From NCBI RefSeq assembly GCF_014202335.1, contig NZ_JACHGP010000007.1:400182-464181 (forward strand): a DNA stretch of 64,000 bases, in the 5' to 3' direction. The position numbers were made by a program, and so were the translations under genes. Below, piece after piece: positions 16,988 to 25,253 of this stretch. Below the pieces are notes generated by a model. It was not told where the DNA came from, did no database searches, and was given only the letters and a program-made list of their open reading frames with translations. The number at the start of each line of letters is the position of its first letter. Position 1 is the first letter of the stretch. This DNA is from Mycobacterium sp. AZCC_0083. GTDB taxonomy: Bacteria > Actinomycetota > Actinomycetes > Mycobacteriales > Mycobacteriaceae.

Positions 16988-17992
16988 CTAGCTCGGGAGG
17001 TTGTACGGCGTGATGACCTGGATGGGTACGGGCCGCACGGGCTCGGCAGGCAGCGCGCCGCGTTCCTGCAGGAGAAGCCGCAGCGCGAGCCGGGCGTCGG
17101 CGCGCAGGTCGTTGTGCAGCACCACCGAGATGCGGCCGTCCCGAAGCAGCCGTCGGTTGTCGGCGTCGAGATCGTGCGCGATGAAGACCCTGCAGGGGCG
17201 TCCCAATCGCTCGAACGCCGCGACGGTGGCGGTGTTGCCGCCGCCGACCGAGTAGACCGCTTCCACGCCAGGATTCCGGTCGAGCGCGTCGAGGACGAGC
17301 CGTTGGTTGGTCGCGTCGATGCCGTCGCTCTCGCTCACCTCGACGATCCCGCGGCCCGATCCGCGCAACGCCGACCGGAATCCGACTTCGCGCTCACCTT
17401 CGCCGCGGAACACCGTCCTGCTGAGCGTGATCAGGACGTCCGACGGTGTCGCGCCGAGCCACTGGTCCACCAGATAGGCCGCGGTGACGCCCGCGCCGTG
17501 GTTGTCGATGCCGACGTACCCGCATCGCGAACTGGTCGGCACGTCGGTCGCGTATGTCACCACGGGCACGCCGGACGCGACCAGCCGGTCGACGGCCTCC
17601 GCCACCTCGGGCTCGTCCTGTGCCTTGAGTACGACGCCGTGGCTGCCGCGAAGCCGTCCGAGGGCGTCCACCATCTGGGCGCTTGACCCCGATTCCCAGA
17701 GGTGGAAACGGGCGCGCAGCATGGCGGGGGCGAATGCGGGCAGCTCGGCTTCGACCGCCGCCCTGAATGCGTCGGAGAACCGCTGGGGCGTCTGCATCAC
17801 CACGTCGATCAGATAGCGGCGGCCGTTGAGGCGCAGTTGCGCGCGTTGCTTGTCCAGGTCCGCGATTGCCTGCGCGACCTCGGCGCGGGTGTTCTCCCTG
17901 ACGCCGGGGCGGTCGTTGAGGACACGGTCGACGGTCGCCTCGCTGAGGCCGGACTGTTGGGCGATCTCACGGACCTTGTACCGGTGCGGCAT
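16988..17992 (-). CDS. LacI-family transcriptional regulator (divergent from PhyH operon)
   Basis: A 334-residue LacI-type repressor. The helix-turn-helix is at the N-terminus (KVREIAQQSGLSEATVDRVL), followed by the hinge region and a periplasmic-binding-protein-like effector domain (RYLIDVVMQTPQRFSDAF; GVVLKAQDEPEVAEAVDRLV; YVGIDNHGAGVTAAYLVDQW). I chose the ATG at 17992 because GGGAGGAGAGGACAGCG precedes it. The longer ORF to 18061 runs into a palindromic repeat. It is divergent from the five-gene PhyH operon and is likely its regulator, with a sugar or polyol ligand. The kinase and the small hypothetical gene lie downstream on the same strand. Confidence 0.92.
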   Translation of the reverse strand: MPHRYKVREIAQQSGLSEATVDRVLNDRPGVRENTRAEVAQAIADLDKQRAQLRLNGRRYLIDVVMQTPQRFSDAFRAAVEAELPAFAPAMLRARFHLWESGSSAQMVDALGRLRGSHGVVLKAQDEPEVAEAVDRLVASGVPVVTYATDVPTSSRCGYVGIDNHGAGVTAAYLVDQWLGATPSDVLITLSRTVFRGEGEREVGFRSALRGSGRGIVEVSESDGIDATNQRLVLDALDRNPGVEAVYSVGGGNTATVAAFERLGRPCRVFIAHDLDADNRRLLRDGRISVVLHNDLRADARLALRLLLQERGALPAEPVRPVPIQVITPYNLPS

Positions 17993-18027
17993 CGCTGTCC
18001 TCTCCTCCCGTTCCCCACTTCTTCCCG

Positions 18028-18084
18028 CGAGCAGACGCAAAGGGCCCTGAAATGCCCGCATTGGGGGCCATTTGTGTCTGCTCG
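18028..18084. repeat. Inverted repeat (REP-like, family 1, copy B)
   Basis: Arms 18028-18047 (CGAGCAGACGCAAAGGGCCC) and 18065-18084 match at 18 of 20 positions. The core CGAGCAGACGYAAA is shared with the palindrome at 1293-1353. It sits in the divergent LacI/PhyH promoter gap, so it is not simply a terminator. Confidence 0.75.
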
Positions 18085-18157
18085 CCGAGAATCTTGAGGT
18101 GTTTTTGATGGCTTTCTGGTGTTGATTGCGGTGCGGGTCACCACAAGACTAAGGGCC

Positions 18158-19321
18158 ATGGCAACACCACTGACCACTGCGAACCGCGCGTGGATCGAGG
18201 ACACGGACTGCGACCTCGACGACTTCCGCGCACTGGTGTCTCAGGACACGGACGTGAACGACTTTCCGCTGGCGGCCGACGTCCGCGAGGGCGCGCTGGT
18301 CTACTCCGCCGAGACGGTGGCGCGCGCCGGCCGGCACGCCCTGCAGACCGAGCTGATCCGCGCCCTCGCCGACGGCCCTGGCGTCGTGGTGTTCGAGGAT
18401 GCCGTCGATCCGGCAGTCGTCGACCGCGCCAGCGAGGCGTTCACCGCGCTCATCGCCGCCCAGCGCGCCGAGGGCACCGCCGCAGGCGACCACTTCGGCA
18501 AGGCAGGCGCCAACGACCGGATCTGGAACGCCGCGCAGAAACTCGCGCTGCACGCACCCGAAGTCTTCGCCGAGTACTACGCCACCGACGCCATCGCACT
18601 GGTGTCGCAGGCCTGGCTCGGCCCGCGGTATCAGGTCACCTCGCAGGTCAACGTCGTCAATCCCGGTGGCGCGGCGCAGATTCCGCATCGCGACTACCAC
18701 CTCGGCTTCGTCAACGTCGACCAGCTGGCGGCCTACCCCGCGCACATGCACCGGATGTCGCCTGCCCTCACGCTGCAGGGTGCTGTCGCGCACTGCGACA
18801 TGCCGCTGGAGAGCGGGCCGACGATGTTGCTGCCCCACTCGCAGAAGTTCGTTGGCGGCTACATCGCGTTCTACCGCCAGGACTTCATCGAATACTTCGC
18901 CGCCCACCAGGTGCAGGTACCGCTGCGCAAGGGTGACGCGGTGTTCTTCAACCCGGCGCTCATGCACGGGGCTGGCGCCAACACGTCGACCGACATCTCG
19001 CGGATGGCCAACCTGCTGCAGATCTCGTCGCCGTTCGGGCGCGCCATGGAGACGCTGGACCGCAGCGCGATGGTGCGGGCCATCTACCCTGCGCTGCTGG
19101 CGATGAAGGCCGCAGGACGCTCGGAGGGCGAACTCCGCAACGCGGTCAACGCGACCGCGGAGGGCTATCCGTTCCCCACCAACCTCGACAGCGACCAGCC
19201 GATCGGCAGCCTGGCACCGCCCAGCCAGGTCGACACCGTGCTGGCCGCACTGGCCGACGATCTCACCCCCGCAGCACTCGACATCGCACTCAGCGAGCAG
19301 AACGAACGGAGAATGCCATGA
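18158..19321 (+). CDS. Phytanoyl-CoA dioxygenase (PhyH) family Fe(II)/2-oxoglutarate oxygenase
   Basis: A 387-residue protein of the PhyH superfamily. The metal-binding triad is visible as HRD in QIPHRDYHLGFVN and a distal His in NPALMHGAGANTS. SDISRMANLLQIS-like sequence (TDISRMANLLQIS) carries the Arg expected to hold 2-oxoglutarate. Such enzymes hydroxylate, or demethylate through hydroxylation. I chose ATG 18158, after AAGGG, over the open frame from 18119. It is the first gene of a five-gene operon and overlaps the next gene by 4 bp. In this setting among inositol-type dehydrogenases, an oxidative attack on a modified polyol is plausible but unproven. Confidence 0.85.
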   Translation: MATPLTTANRAWIEDTDCDLDDFRALVSQDTDVNDFPLAADVREGALVYSAETVARAGRHALQTELIRALADGPGVVVFEDAVDPAVVDRASEAFTALIAAQRAEGTAAGDHFGKAGANDRIWNAAQKLALHAPEVFAEYYATDAIALVSQAWLGPRYQVTSQVNVVNPGGAAQIPHRDYHLGFVNVDQLAAYPAHMHRMSPALTLQGAVAHCDMPLESGPTMLLPHSQKFVGGYIAFYRQDFIEYFAAHQVQVPLRKGDAVFFNPALMHGAGANTSTDISRMANLLQISSPFGRAMETLDRSAMVRAIYPALLAMKAAGRSEGELRNAVNATAEGYPFPTNLDSDQPIGSLAPPSQVDTVLAALADDLTPAALDIALSEQNERRMP

Positions 19322-20325
19322 CCACCCTCGGCGTAATCGGGCTCGGCCGCATCGGCGCCTTCCACACTGAAACCCTCAGTGGGATCGAGGGTCTCGACGG
19401 GTTGGTGATCACCGACGAGTGCACCGACGTCGCCCATGCGGTGGCCACCAAGTACGGCGTCAAGGCGGTCGACACGGTGGAGGAGCTGCTGTCCTCGGGT
19501 GTGGACGGGATCGTGGTCGCGGCTGCAACCCCGGCACACGCGGAGCTGACGCTGGCCGCCGTCGAGCGCGGCATCCCGACGTTCTGCGAGAAGCCGATCG
19601 CGTCCACCGCCGCGGAGAGCGCGCGGGTCGCCGAGGTGATCGCGAAATCCGGTGTGCCCGTGCAGGTCGGCTACCAGCGCCGGTACGACGCCGCGTTCGC
19701 CGCGGCCAAGCGCGCCGTCGACGAGGGGGCGCTCGGCACCCTGCACACGGTGCGCAGCACCACGATGGACCCCGCTCCCCCGCCGATGGACTACATCAAG
19801 ACCTCGGGCGGCATCTTCCGCGACTGCGCCGTCCACGACTTCGACGTGCTGAACTGGATCACCGGGCAGCGCGCCGTCGAGGTGTACGCCACAGGAACCG
19901 TCCAGGGCGATCCCCTGTTCGCGGAGTACGCCGACGTCGACACCGCCGCCGTCGTGGTGACGTTCGACGGCGGAGCACTCGGCGTGGTGTCCAACGCACG
20001 ATACAACGCCCGCGGCTACGACTGCCGCTTGGAGATCCACGGCTTCGACGACAGCGTGGTGGCCGGCTGGGACCAGGGCGTTCCGCTGCGAAACATGGAT
20101 CCGCTCAATGACTTTCCGGCGGGCCCCGCGCACCACTTCTTCATGGACCGCTTCACCGCGGCATTCCGCGCGGAGCTGACCGAGTTCGTCCAGGTCGCGC
20201 AGGGTGGCCCGATCCGCGGGGCCACGGTGGCGGACGCGGTCGAGGTCGCCTGGCTCGCCGAAGCCGCCACTGAGTCCCTTCGCAGGCATGCACCGGTCAC
20301 GATCGCCGAGGTGCGGAACTCGTGA
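19318..20325 (+). CDS. Gfo/Idh/MocA oxidoreductase, inositol 2-dehydrogenase-like
   Basis: A 335-residue NAD-dependent dehydrogenase. The Rossmann motif LGVIGLGRIGAFHTE is at the N-terminus, the conserved EKPIAST follows at about residue 90, and the catalytic segment GGIFRDCAVHDFDVLNW supplies the DxxxH pattern seen in inositol dehydrogenases. The usual reaction is oxidation of a ring hydroxyl of inositol or a related sugar to a ketone. It is the second gene of the PhyH operon, overlapping both neighbours by four bases (ATGA, GTGA). It differs from the iolG at 38051, so its substrate may also differ. Assignment to the family is firm, the exact substrate is not. Confidence 0.9.
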   Translation: MTTLGVIGLGRIGAFHTETLSGIEGLDGLVITDECTDVAHAVATKYGVKAVDTVEELLSSGVDGIVVAAATPAHAELTLAAVERGIPTFCEKPIASTAAESARVAEVIAKSGVPVQVGYQRRYDAAFAAAKRAVDEGALGTLHTVRSTTMDPAPPPMDYIKTSGGIFRDCAVHDFDVLNWITGQRAVEVYATGTVQGDPLFAEYADVDTAAVVVTFDGGALGVVSNARYNARGYDCRLEIHGFDDSVVAGWDQGVPLRNMDPLNDFPAGPAHHFFMDRFTAAFRAELTEFVQVAQGGPIRGATVADAVEVAWLAEAATESLRRHAPVTIAEVRNS

Positions 20326-21185
20326 TCAAGATTGCCGGGGCGCCGATCTCGTGGGGCGTCTGCGAGGTACCTGGCTGGGGCTACCAGTTGGCACCCGACC
20401 GTGTACTGACCGAGATGCGCGGATCAGGCCTGACCGCAACGGAACTCGGCCCCGAGGGCTTCCTGCCGACGGATGTCGACGAGTTGAAGTCCGTCCTGCG
20501 GTCCCATGACCTGGCGTGTGTCGGCGGCTTCGTGCCGGTCGTGCTGTTCGACGACGCTCGTGATCCCGCCGACGACCTCGCCGGGCCGCTCGAATCACTG
20601 GTCGCCGCCGGAGCAGGCGTCGTCGTGCTCGCCGCAACGACCGGATCCGACGGCTACGACTCGCGTCCCGTCCTCGACGAGGCGCAGTGGTCGACACTGC
20701 TCGCCAACCTGGACCGGCTGGCGACGATCGTCGCCGACCGTGGCTTGCTTGCCGTGCTGCATCCGCACGTCGGCACCATGGTGGAGACCCGCGCAGACGT
20801 CGACCGGGTGCTTGCCGGGTCATCCATCCCGCTGTGTCTGGACACCGGGCACCTGCTGATCGGTGGCACCGATCCGCTGGAGCTGGCCAAGGCCGTGCCG
20901 AATCGCATTGCGCACACCCACCTCAAGGACGTCGACGCCGCGCTGGCCGCCAAGGTGCAGTCGGGTGAGCTGACGTACACCGACGCCGTCCGGGCCGGGA
21001 TGTACACCCCGCTCGGCTCGGGCGACGTCGACATCGCGGGCATCGTCTCGGTATTGCGCGACAACGGCTTCGACGGCTGGTTCGTGCTCGAGCAGGACAC
21101 CATCCTGGATGGCGAGCCTGCCGGTGAAGGTCCGGTGCGCGACGTGCTGGCCAGCGTCGCCTTCCTCCAGGCAGTCGCCGGATGA
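20322..21185 (+). CDS. Sugar phosphate isomerase/epimerase TIM barrel, IolE-like
   Basis: A 287-residue xylose isomerase-like TIM barrel. The opening APISWGVCEVPGWGYQ resembles the (G)xAPxSWGV motif of inosose dehydratases. Metal ligands are suggested by LHPHVGTMVE, LCLDTGHLLIGG, IAHTHLKDVD and a final VLEQDT. The likely reaction is dehydration or isomerisation of a keto-inositol. A second, different IolE-type gene lies at 37113 in the main iol operon, so this one may act on the product of the upstream dehydrogenase. GTG start overlaps the previous stop by 4 bp, and the next gene overlaps in the same way. Confidence 0.85.
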   Translation: MIKIAGAPISWGVCEVPGWGYQLAPDRVLTEMRGSGLTATELGPEGFLPTDVDELKSVLRSHDLACVGGFVPVVLFDDARDPADDLAGPLESLVAAGAGVVVLAATTGSDGYDSRPVLDEAQWSTLLANLDRLATIVADRGLLAVLHPHVGTMVETRADVDRVLAGSSIPLCLDTGHLLIGGTDPLELAKAVPNRIAHTHLKDVDAALAAKVQSGELTYTDAVRAGMYTPLGSGDVDIAGIVSVLRDNGFDGWFVLEQDTILDGEPAGEGPVRDVLASVAFLQAVAG

Positions 21186-22171
21186 CGCTGCGCATCGGGG
21201 TGCTCGGCGCGTCGCGGATCGCGGAGTCGGCGATCGTCGGGCCCGCCGCCGAACTCGGACACCGGTTGGTGGCGGTGGCGGCGCGGGACCGGTCGCGGGC
21301 GGAGTCCTTCGCCGAGAAGTACGGCGTGGAGCGTGTCGTCGCGTCGTATCAGGACGTGATCGACGATCCCGAGGTGGACGTCGTCTACAACCCGTTGGCG
21401 AACTCGCTGCATGCGCCGTGGAACCTCGCCGCGATCATCGCGGGCAAGCCGGTTTTGAGCGAAAAGCCCTTCGCGCGTGACCAATCCGAGGCCCGACGCG
21501 TCGCGGACGTCGCGGGTGCCGCGGGTGTCACCGTGCTGGAGGGTTTCCACTACTTCTTCCATCCCGTCACCCAGCGTGCGTTCGAGCTTGCCGCCGACGG
21601 CACCCTCGGCGAGGTGACCCACGTCGAGGTGCGGATGGCGATGCCCCCACCCGACGACGGCGATCCACGCTGGTCGCTCGAGATGGCTGGGGGCGCACTG
21701 ATGGACCTCGGCTGCTACGGCCTACACATCATGCGGTCGCTCGGCCGGCTGGGCGTGCCCGGCGTCGACGGGCGGCCGTCGATCACCCGCGCACACGCCG
21801 AGCAACGCACTCCCGGGGTGGATGCCTGGTGCGACGTCGAGGTCGCCTTCCCAGGCGGCGCCACCGGTCTGTCCGCCAATTCGATGGTGGGAGACCACCA
21901 CTCGCACACGATCCGGATCGTCGGCACGGCTGGGGACGTGCTGGTGCACGACTTCATCACGCCGAGCACCGACGACCGCTTGACCATCACCACTCCGGTT
22001 GGCATCACCGTGGAGCGCCTTGGCACCCGGCCGTCCTATACCTACCAGTTGGAGGCCTTCGCCGCCCACGTGCAGCATGGCGCTCCCCTGCCGTTCGGCT
22101 CCGCCGACGCCGTGGCGAACATGGCGTTCGTGGACGCCGCGTATCGCGCGGCCGGCATGGAATCCCGATGA
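21182..22171 (+). CDS. Gfo/Idh/MocA family oxidoreductase
   Basis: A 329-residue NAD(P)-dependent oxidoreductase. LRIGVLGASRIAESAIVGPA is the Rossmann segment. SEKPFARDQSEARRV carries the conserved EKPF motif, and GGALMDLGCYGLHIMR is the substrate-side catalytic motif with the G-CY-H pattern seen in glucose-fructose oxidoreductase and trans-1,2-dihydrobenzenediol dehydrogenase types. It is only distantly like the Gfo/Idh gene two positions upstream. A second dehydrogenase in the same operon suggests two successive oxidations or an oxidation-reduction cycle. It overlaps both neighbours by 4 bp (ATGA). Confidence 0.88.
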   Translation: MTLRIGVLGASRIAESAIVGPAAELGHRLVAVAARDRSRAESFAEKYGVERVVASYQDVIDDPEVDVVYNPLANSLHAPWNLAAIIAGKPVLSEKPFARDQSEARRVADVAGAAGVTVLEGFHYFFHPVTQRAFELAADGTLGEVTHVEVRMAMPPPDDGDPRWSLEMAGGALMDLGCYGLHIMRSLGRLGVPGVDGRPSITRAHAEQRTPGVDAWCDVEVAFPGGATGLSANSMVGDHHSHTIRIVGTAGDVLVHDFITPSTDDRLTITTPVGITVERLGTRPSYTYQLEAFAAHVQHGAPLPFGSADAVANMAFVDAAYRAAGMESR

Positions 22172-22941
22172 CTTTTCAGCTGGCCGTCAGCGCCGAGATG
22201 GTGTTCACCGAACTGCCGTTCATCGAGCGGGTACGTCGCATCCACGACCTCGGCTTCGCGGTCGAGATCTGGAGTTGGGACGACAAGGACCTAGCCGCGC
22301 TGCGAGCCACGGGCGCGACCTTCACCTCGATGACCGGGTATCTGCACGGTGACCTCATCGACGCCGCGACCGCCGACGAGGTGGTGCGTACCGCCGAGCT
22401 GTCCATCAAGGCCGCCGAAACCCTTGGCGTGACACGGTTGAACCTGCATACCGCGGAGTTGGTCGACGGCAATGCGGCGCGGCCACGGCGGCGCGCCACC
22501 GGCCCGATGTGGCTCACCGCGCTGCGCACCCTCGACCGTCTTGGCGACCTCGGCGCCGCCAACGGCGTCACGTTCTGCGTGGAGAACCTCAACACGATCG
22601 TCGATCACCCTGGCGTACCGCTGGCGCGGGCGAAGGACACCCATGCACTGATCGAGGCCGTCGCCCATCCGAACGTCAAGATGATGCTCGACCTCTATCA
22701 CGCGCAGATCGGCGAGGGGAACCTGATCGAACTCGTCCGCAGGTGCGGCGACGCGATCGGCGAGATCCAGGTGGCCGACGTCCCCGGCCGCTGCGAACCG
22801 GGCACCGGCGAGATCCACTACCCCGCGATCGCACGGGCATTGCGCGACATGGGGTTCCACGGCACCGTCGGCCTGGAGGGCTGGGCATCCGGCGACAGCG
22901 TCGCGGCACTCGAGGCGTTCCGCGCTGCGTTCACGGTCTAA
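22168..22941 (+). CDS. Hydroxypyruvate isomerase-like TIM-barrel protein
   Basis: A 257-residue TIM barrel close to the hydroxypyruvate isomerase (Hyi) group. AVEIWSWDDKDL near residues 31-42, CVENLNTIVDHPGVP with the metal-binding Glu at 139, MMLDLYHAQIGEG and EIQVADVPGRCEPGTGEI are hallmark segments. The start ATG at 22168 overlaps the upstream stop by 4 bp. The frame is open further upstream, but that is a shadow of the previous gene. It ends the PhyH operon. A damaged paralogue lies at 27485-27930. Whether the substrate is hydroxypyruvate or a larger keto-sugar is not clear. Confidence 0.87.
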   Translation: MTFQLAVSAEMVFTELPFIERVRRIHDLGFAVEIWSWDDKDLAALRATGATFTSMTGYLHGDLIDAATADEVVRTAELSIKAAETLGVTRLNLHTAELVDGNAARPRRRATGPMWLTALRTLDRLGDLGAANGVTFCVENLNTIVDHPGVPLARAKDTHALIEAVAHPNVKMMLDLYHAQIGEGNLIELVRRCGDAIGEIQVADVPGRCEPGTGEIHYPAIARALRDMGFHGTVGLEGWASGDSVAALEAFRAAFTV

Positions 22942-23402
22942 CCGCCGAACCGGGCCGCGAGGCGCTCCAGGGTCGACGTGATGCCGTCGGCATTCTGCGT
23001 GTGCATGCCGAAGAACTCCAGGAGCCTAGGCGCCTTGTGGATGCTGTAGTCGAACGTCTCGGTGACTTCCGTGGTGCCGGGCGCAGTCTCCATCAGGTCC
23101 CAGCGCCAGCGGTGGCCCATCGGATGCTGCCACTCCACGACCCTATCGTCGTCGACCTCGGTGACGGTCGAGGTGATCTTGTACGGCACTCCCCACTGCC
23201 TCATCCCGACCGTGAACTTGTCGCCCACCGCAAGGTGATGAGGTCCCCTGATCGGGATGTCGCGCATCGTGCCGGACCCATCGAGCTCCGGATGCCGGTG
23301 CGGATCGACGACGAGCGCGAAGATCTCCGCTGCGGACGCTGTGACCAGGACTCGCCTGACGACGCGTCTTGGGCCAGCGTCGACCACCAACACGGCTGAC
23401 AC
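22938..23402 (-). CDS. SRPBCC (polyketide cyclase/START-like) family protein
   Basis: A protein of about 154 residues with the SRPBCC fold, a hydrophobic-ligand pocket. Typical segments are VRRVLVTASAAEIFALVVDP, then DKFTVGMRQW and VVEWQHPMGHRWRWDL, and a C-terminal helix. I chose a GTG at 23402 because TATCAT at 23411-23416 (minus strand) could be a -10 element giving a leaderless message. The ORF is open to 23489 but that would overlap the divergent dehydrogenase. The 3' end overlaps the convergent Hyi-like gene by 4 bp. Function unknown. No obvious link to the polyol genes. Confidence 0.75.
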   Translation of the reverse strand: MSAVLVVDAGPRRVVRRVLVTASAAEIFALVVDPHRHPELDGSGTMRDIPIRGPHHLAVGDKFTVGMRQWGVPYKITSTVTEVDDDRVVEWQHPMGHRWRWDLMETAPGTTEVTETFDYSIHKAPRLLEFFGMHTQNADGITSTLERLAARFGG

Positions 23403-23487
23403 AGTGGCCGATGATACGGGTCCGCAGACACGCGACGCTGCTACTCTGCCCGGAATATCCGCTCGACTGTGAAGGTTTGGGTCAAGC

Positions 23488-24402
23488 ATGCGAGCAGTCG
23501 TCTTCGATCCGCAAGCCCCTCAAAACCTGCGCTTCGACGAGGTGAGTCCACCGGTTGTCGCTGATGACGAGGCATTGATCGACGTCAAGGCAATCGCACT
23601 GAACTTCGGCGAGGTGCGCTTCATCGCCGACGTGCGCCAGCCCGGCGAGGTGCCAGGGTGGGATGCCGCAGGAGTGGTCGTCCAAGCCGCGGCCGATGGA
23701 ACCGGGCCATCGGCAGGCACCCGAGTGGTGACCTTCAATGGCGCCGGTGGGTGGGCTGAGCGCCGCGTGGCGCCAACCGGCAACATCGCGGTAGTTCCCG
23801 ACTCCGTCGACTTCGCCACTGCTGCCGCGTTGCCCGTCGCCGGCGTCACGGCATTGCAGGCACTGCGAGCACTCGGATCCGTCGTGGGGCGGAGAGTGCT
23901 CATCACCGGCGCGTCCGGCGGGGTCGGCCGGTTCGCCGTGCAGCTCGCGGCCAGGGCTGGCGCTCACGTGATCGCGGCAGTCGGAAGCGAGGCACGGGGC
24001 GCGGGGCTCGTCGAGTTGGGCGCCGCCGAGGTCGTCGTCGGGCTCGACGACGTCACCGAGCCCGTGTTCGGTGTCCTGGAGAATGTTGGCGGCCCACTGC
24101 TGGCCCAGGCGTTCAGCCTGGTCGGCGAAGGCGGTTCCGTACAGTCGATCGGGATGGCGTCCAACCAGCCTACGACGATCGACTTCGAGGCGGAACGGCA
24201 CAGGTGGACGCGGAAGCGCTTGGAGCCCTTCACGGTTCGCGAACCCTTCCAAGCGGACCTCAACTACCTGGTCGAACTGCTGGCCACCAGCCAGCTGGAT
24301 CCGCAGATCGGGTTGCGCGACTCGTGGGACAACGTGTCAGGGGCCGCTGAGGCACTGCTTGACCGCCGGGTGGCGGGCAAGGTGGTCCTGGACGTCACCT
24401 GA
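23488..24402 (+). CDS. Zinc-binding dehydrogenase family (MDR) / quinone oxidoreductase-like protein
   Basis: A 304-residue medium-chain dehydrogenase. The N-terminal GroES-like part (MRAVVFDPQAPQNLRFDEV) lacks the catalytic zinc Cys ligands, as in quinone oxidoreductases. The Rossmann part holds VLITGASGGVGRFAVQLAA at about residues 140-158. Likely an NADPH-dependent reductase of quinones or enones in the cytoplasm. It is a single gene, divergent from the SRPBCC gene and convergent with the ABC importer operon. It starts at ATG 23488. Confidence 0.87.
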   Translation: MRAVVFDPQAPQNLRFDEVSPPVVADDEALIDVKAIALNFGEVRFIADVRQPGEVPGWDAAGVVVQAAADGTGPSAGTRVVTFNGAGGWAERRVAPTGNIAVVPDSVDFATAAALPVAGVTALQALRALGSVVGRRVLITGASGGVGRFAVQLAARAGAHVIAAVGSEARGAGLVELGAAEVVVGLDDVTEPVFGVLENVGGPLLAQAFSLVGEGGSVQSIGMASNQPTTIDFEAERHRWTRKRLEPFTVREPFQADLNYLVELLATSQLDPQIGLRDSWDNVSGAAEALLDRRVAGKVVLDVT

Positions 24403-24424
24403 CCACCGCTGCCACCGCGGTGGA

Positions 24425-25249
24425 TCAGGCTCCCTTGCGTCCCAGCTCGTGCGAGAGCGCCTCGAGTTCGTCACCGCCGGCCATCTCCTGAGTGAGGTGG
24501 TCCAGCGTGATGTCGTCGTAAGAGCAGTCGAGTTTCTGCCTGCCGCGGTTGAGCAGCACGAAGTGGTCGCCCACCATGTGTGCGTGGTGCGGGTTGTGCG
24601 TGATGAACACGACGCCGAAGCCGGCCTCCTTCGCCGCGGTGATGTACTTCAACACCACCCCCGACTGCTTGACCCCCAGCGCGGCCGTCGGCTCGTCGAG
24701 GATCAGTACCCGCGCCCCGAAGAACACCGCGCGGGCGATCGCCACGCACTGACGTTGGCCGCCGGACAGCGAACCGATCGGTGCGTCGACGTCCGGCAGC
24801 TCGATACCCATCTTGGCCAATTCGGCGAGCGTCGTGGCCCGCATCGCATTGGCGTCCAACGAATACGGGAACGACGACTTGCGCAGCTCCTGGCCGAGGA
24901 AGAAGTTGCGCCATACCGGCATCAACGGCACGACGGCGAGGTTCTGGTACACCGTGGCGATGCCCTTGGCGAGCGCGTCGCCCGGGGATGCGAACTTCGT
25001 CGACTCGCCATCCACGAGAAGGTCACCCTCGGTCTGCTGGTGCAGCCCGGAGATGATCTTGATGAGCGTGGACTTGCCCGCGCCGTTGTCGCCGAGGATG
25101 CCGGTGACCTCGCCCGCGTGCACACGCAGGCAGATGTCCTTGAGCGCGGTGATGTTTCCGTATGACTTACTGACGTTCTTCAACTCGACCAGGGGCACCT
25201 TGCCCCCGGACGGGGCGTCATGTTCGGGACGTTCGACTGTTGCAGTCAT
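24425..25249 (-). CDS. ABC sugar importer, ATP-binding protein
   Basis: A 274-residue ABC ATPase. Walker A GDNGAGKST is at residues 53-61, the ABC signature LSGGQRQ at 161-167, and Walker B VLILDEP at 181-187. A switch His follows in VVFITHNPHH. A single ATPase domain, unlike the double-domain RbsA/AraG type, matches the FrcA/actinobacterial group of carbohydrate importers. I chose ATG 25249, four bases after the permease stop. It is the last gene of the binding protein-permease-ATPase operon. The binding-protein gene promoter shares a regulatory element with the iol operon, so an inositol-type substrate is likely. Confidence 0.93.
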   Translation of the reverse strand: MTATVERPEHDAPSGGKVPLVELKNVSKSYGNITALKDICLRVHAGEVTGILGDNGAGKSTLIKIISGLHQQTEGDLLVDGESTKFASPGDALAKGIATVYQNLAVVPLMPVWRNFFLGQELRKSSFPYSLDANAMRATTLAELAKMGIELPDVDAPIGSLSGGQRQCVAIARAVFFGARVLILDEPTAALGVKQSGVVLKYITAAKEAGFGVVFITHNPHHAHMVGDHFVLLNRGRQKLDCSYDDITLDHLTQEMAGGDELEALSHELGRKGA

Positions 25250-25253
25250 TCGG

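Noticed and set aside
21829..22167. N-terminal extension of the Hyi-like protein
   Set aside because: The extension is a shadow of the Gfo/Idh gene. ATG 22168 overlaps the previous stop by four bases and matches the start of the fold.
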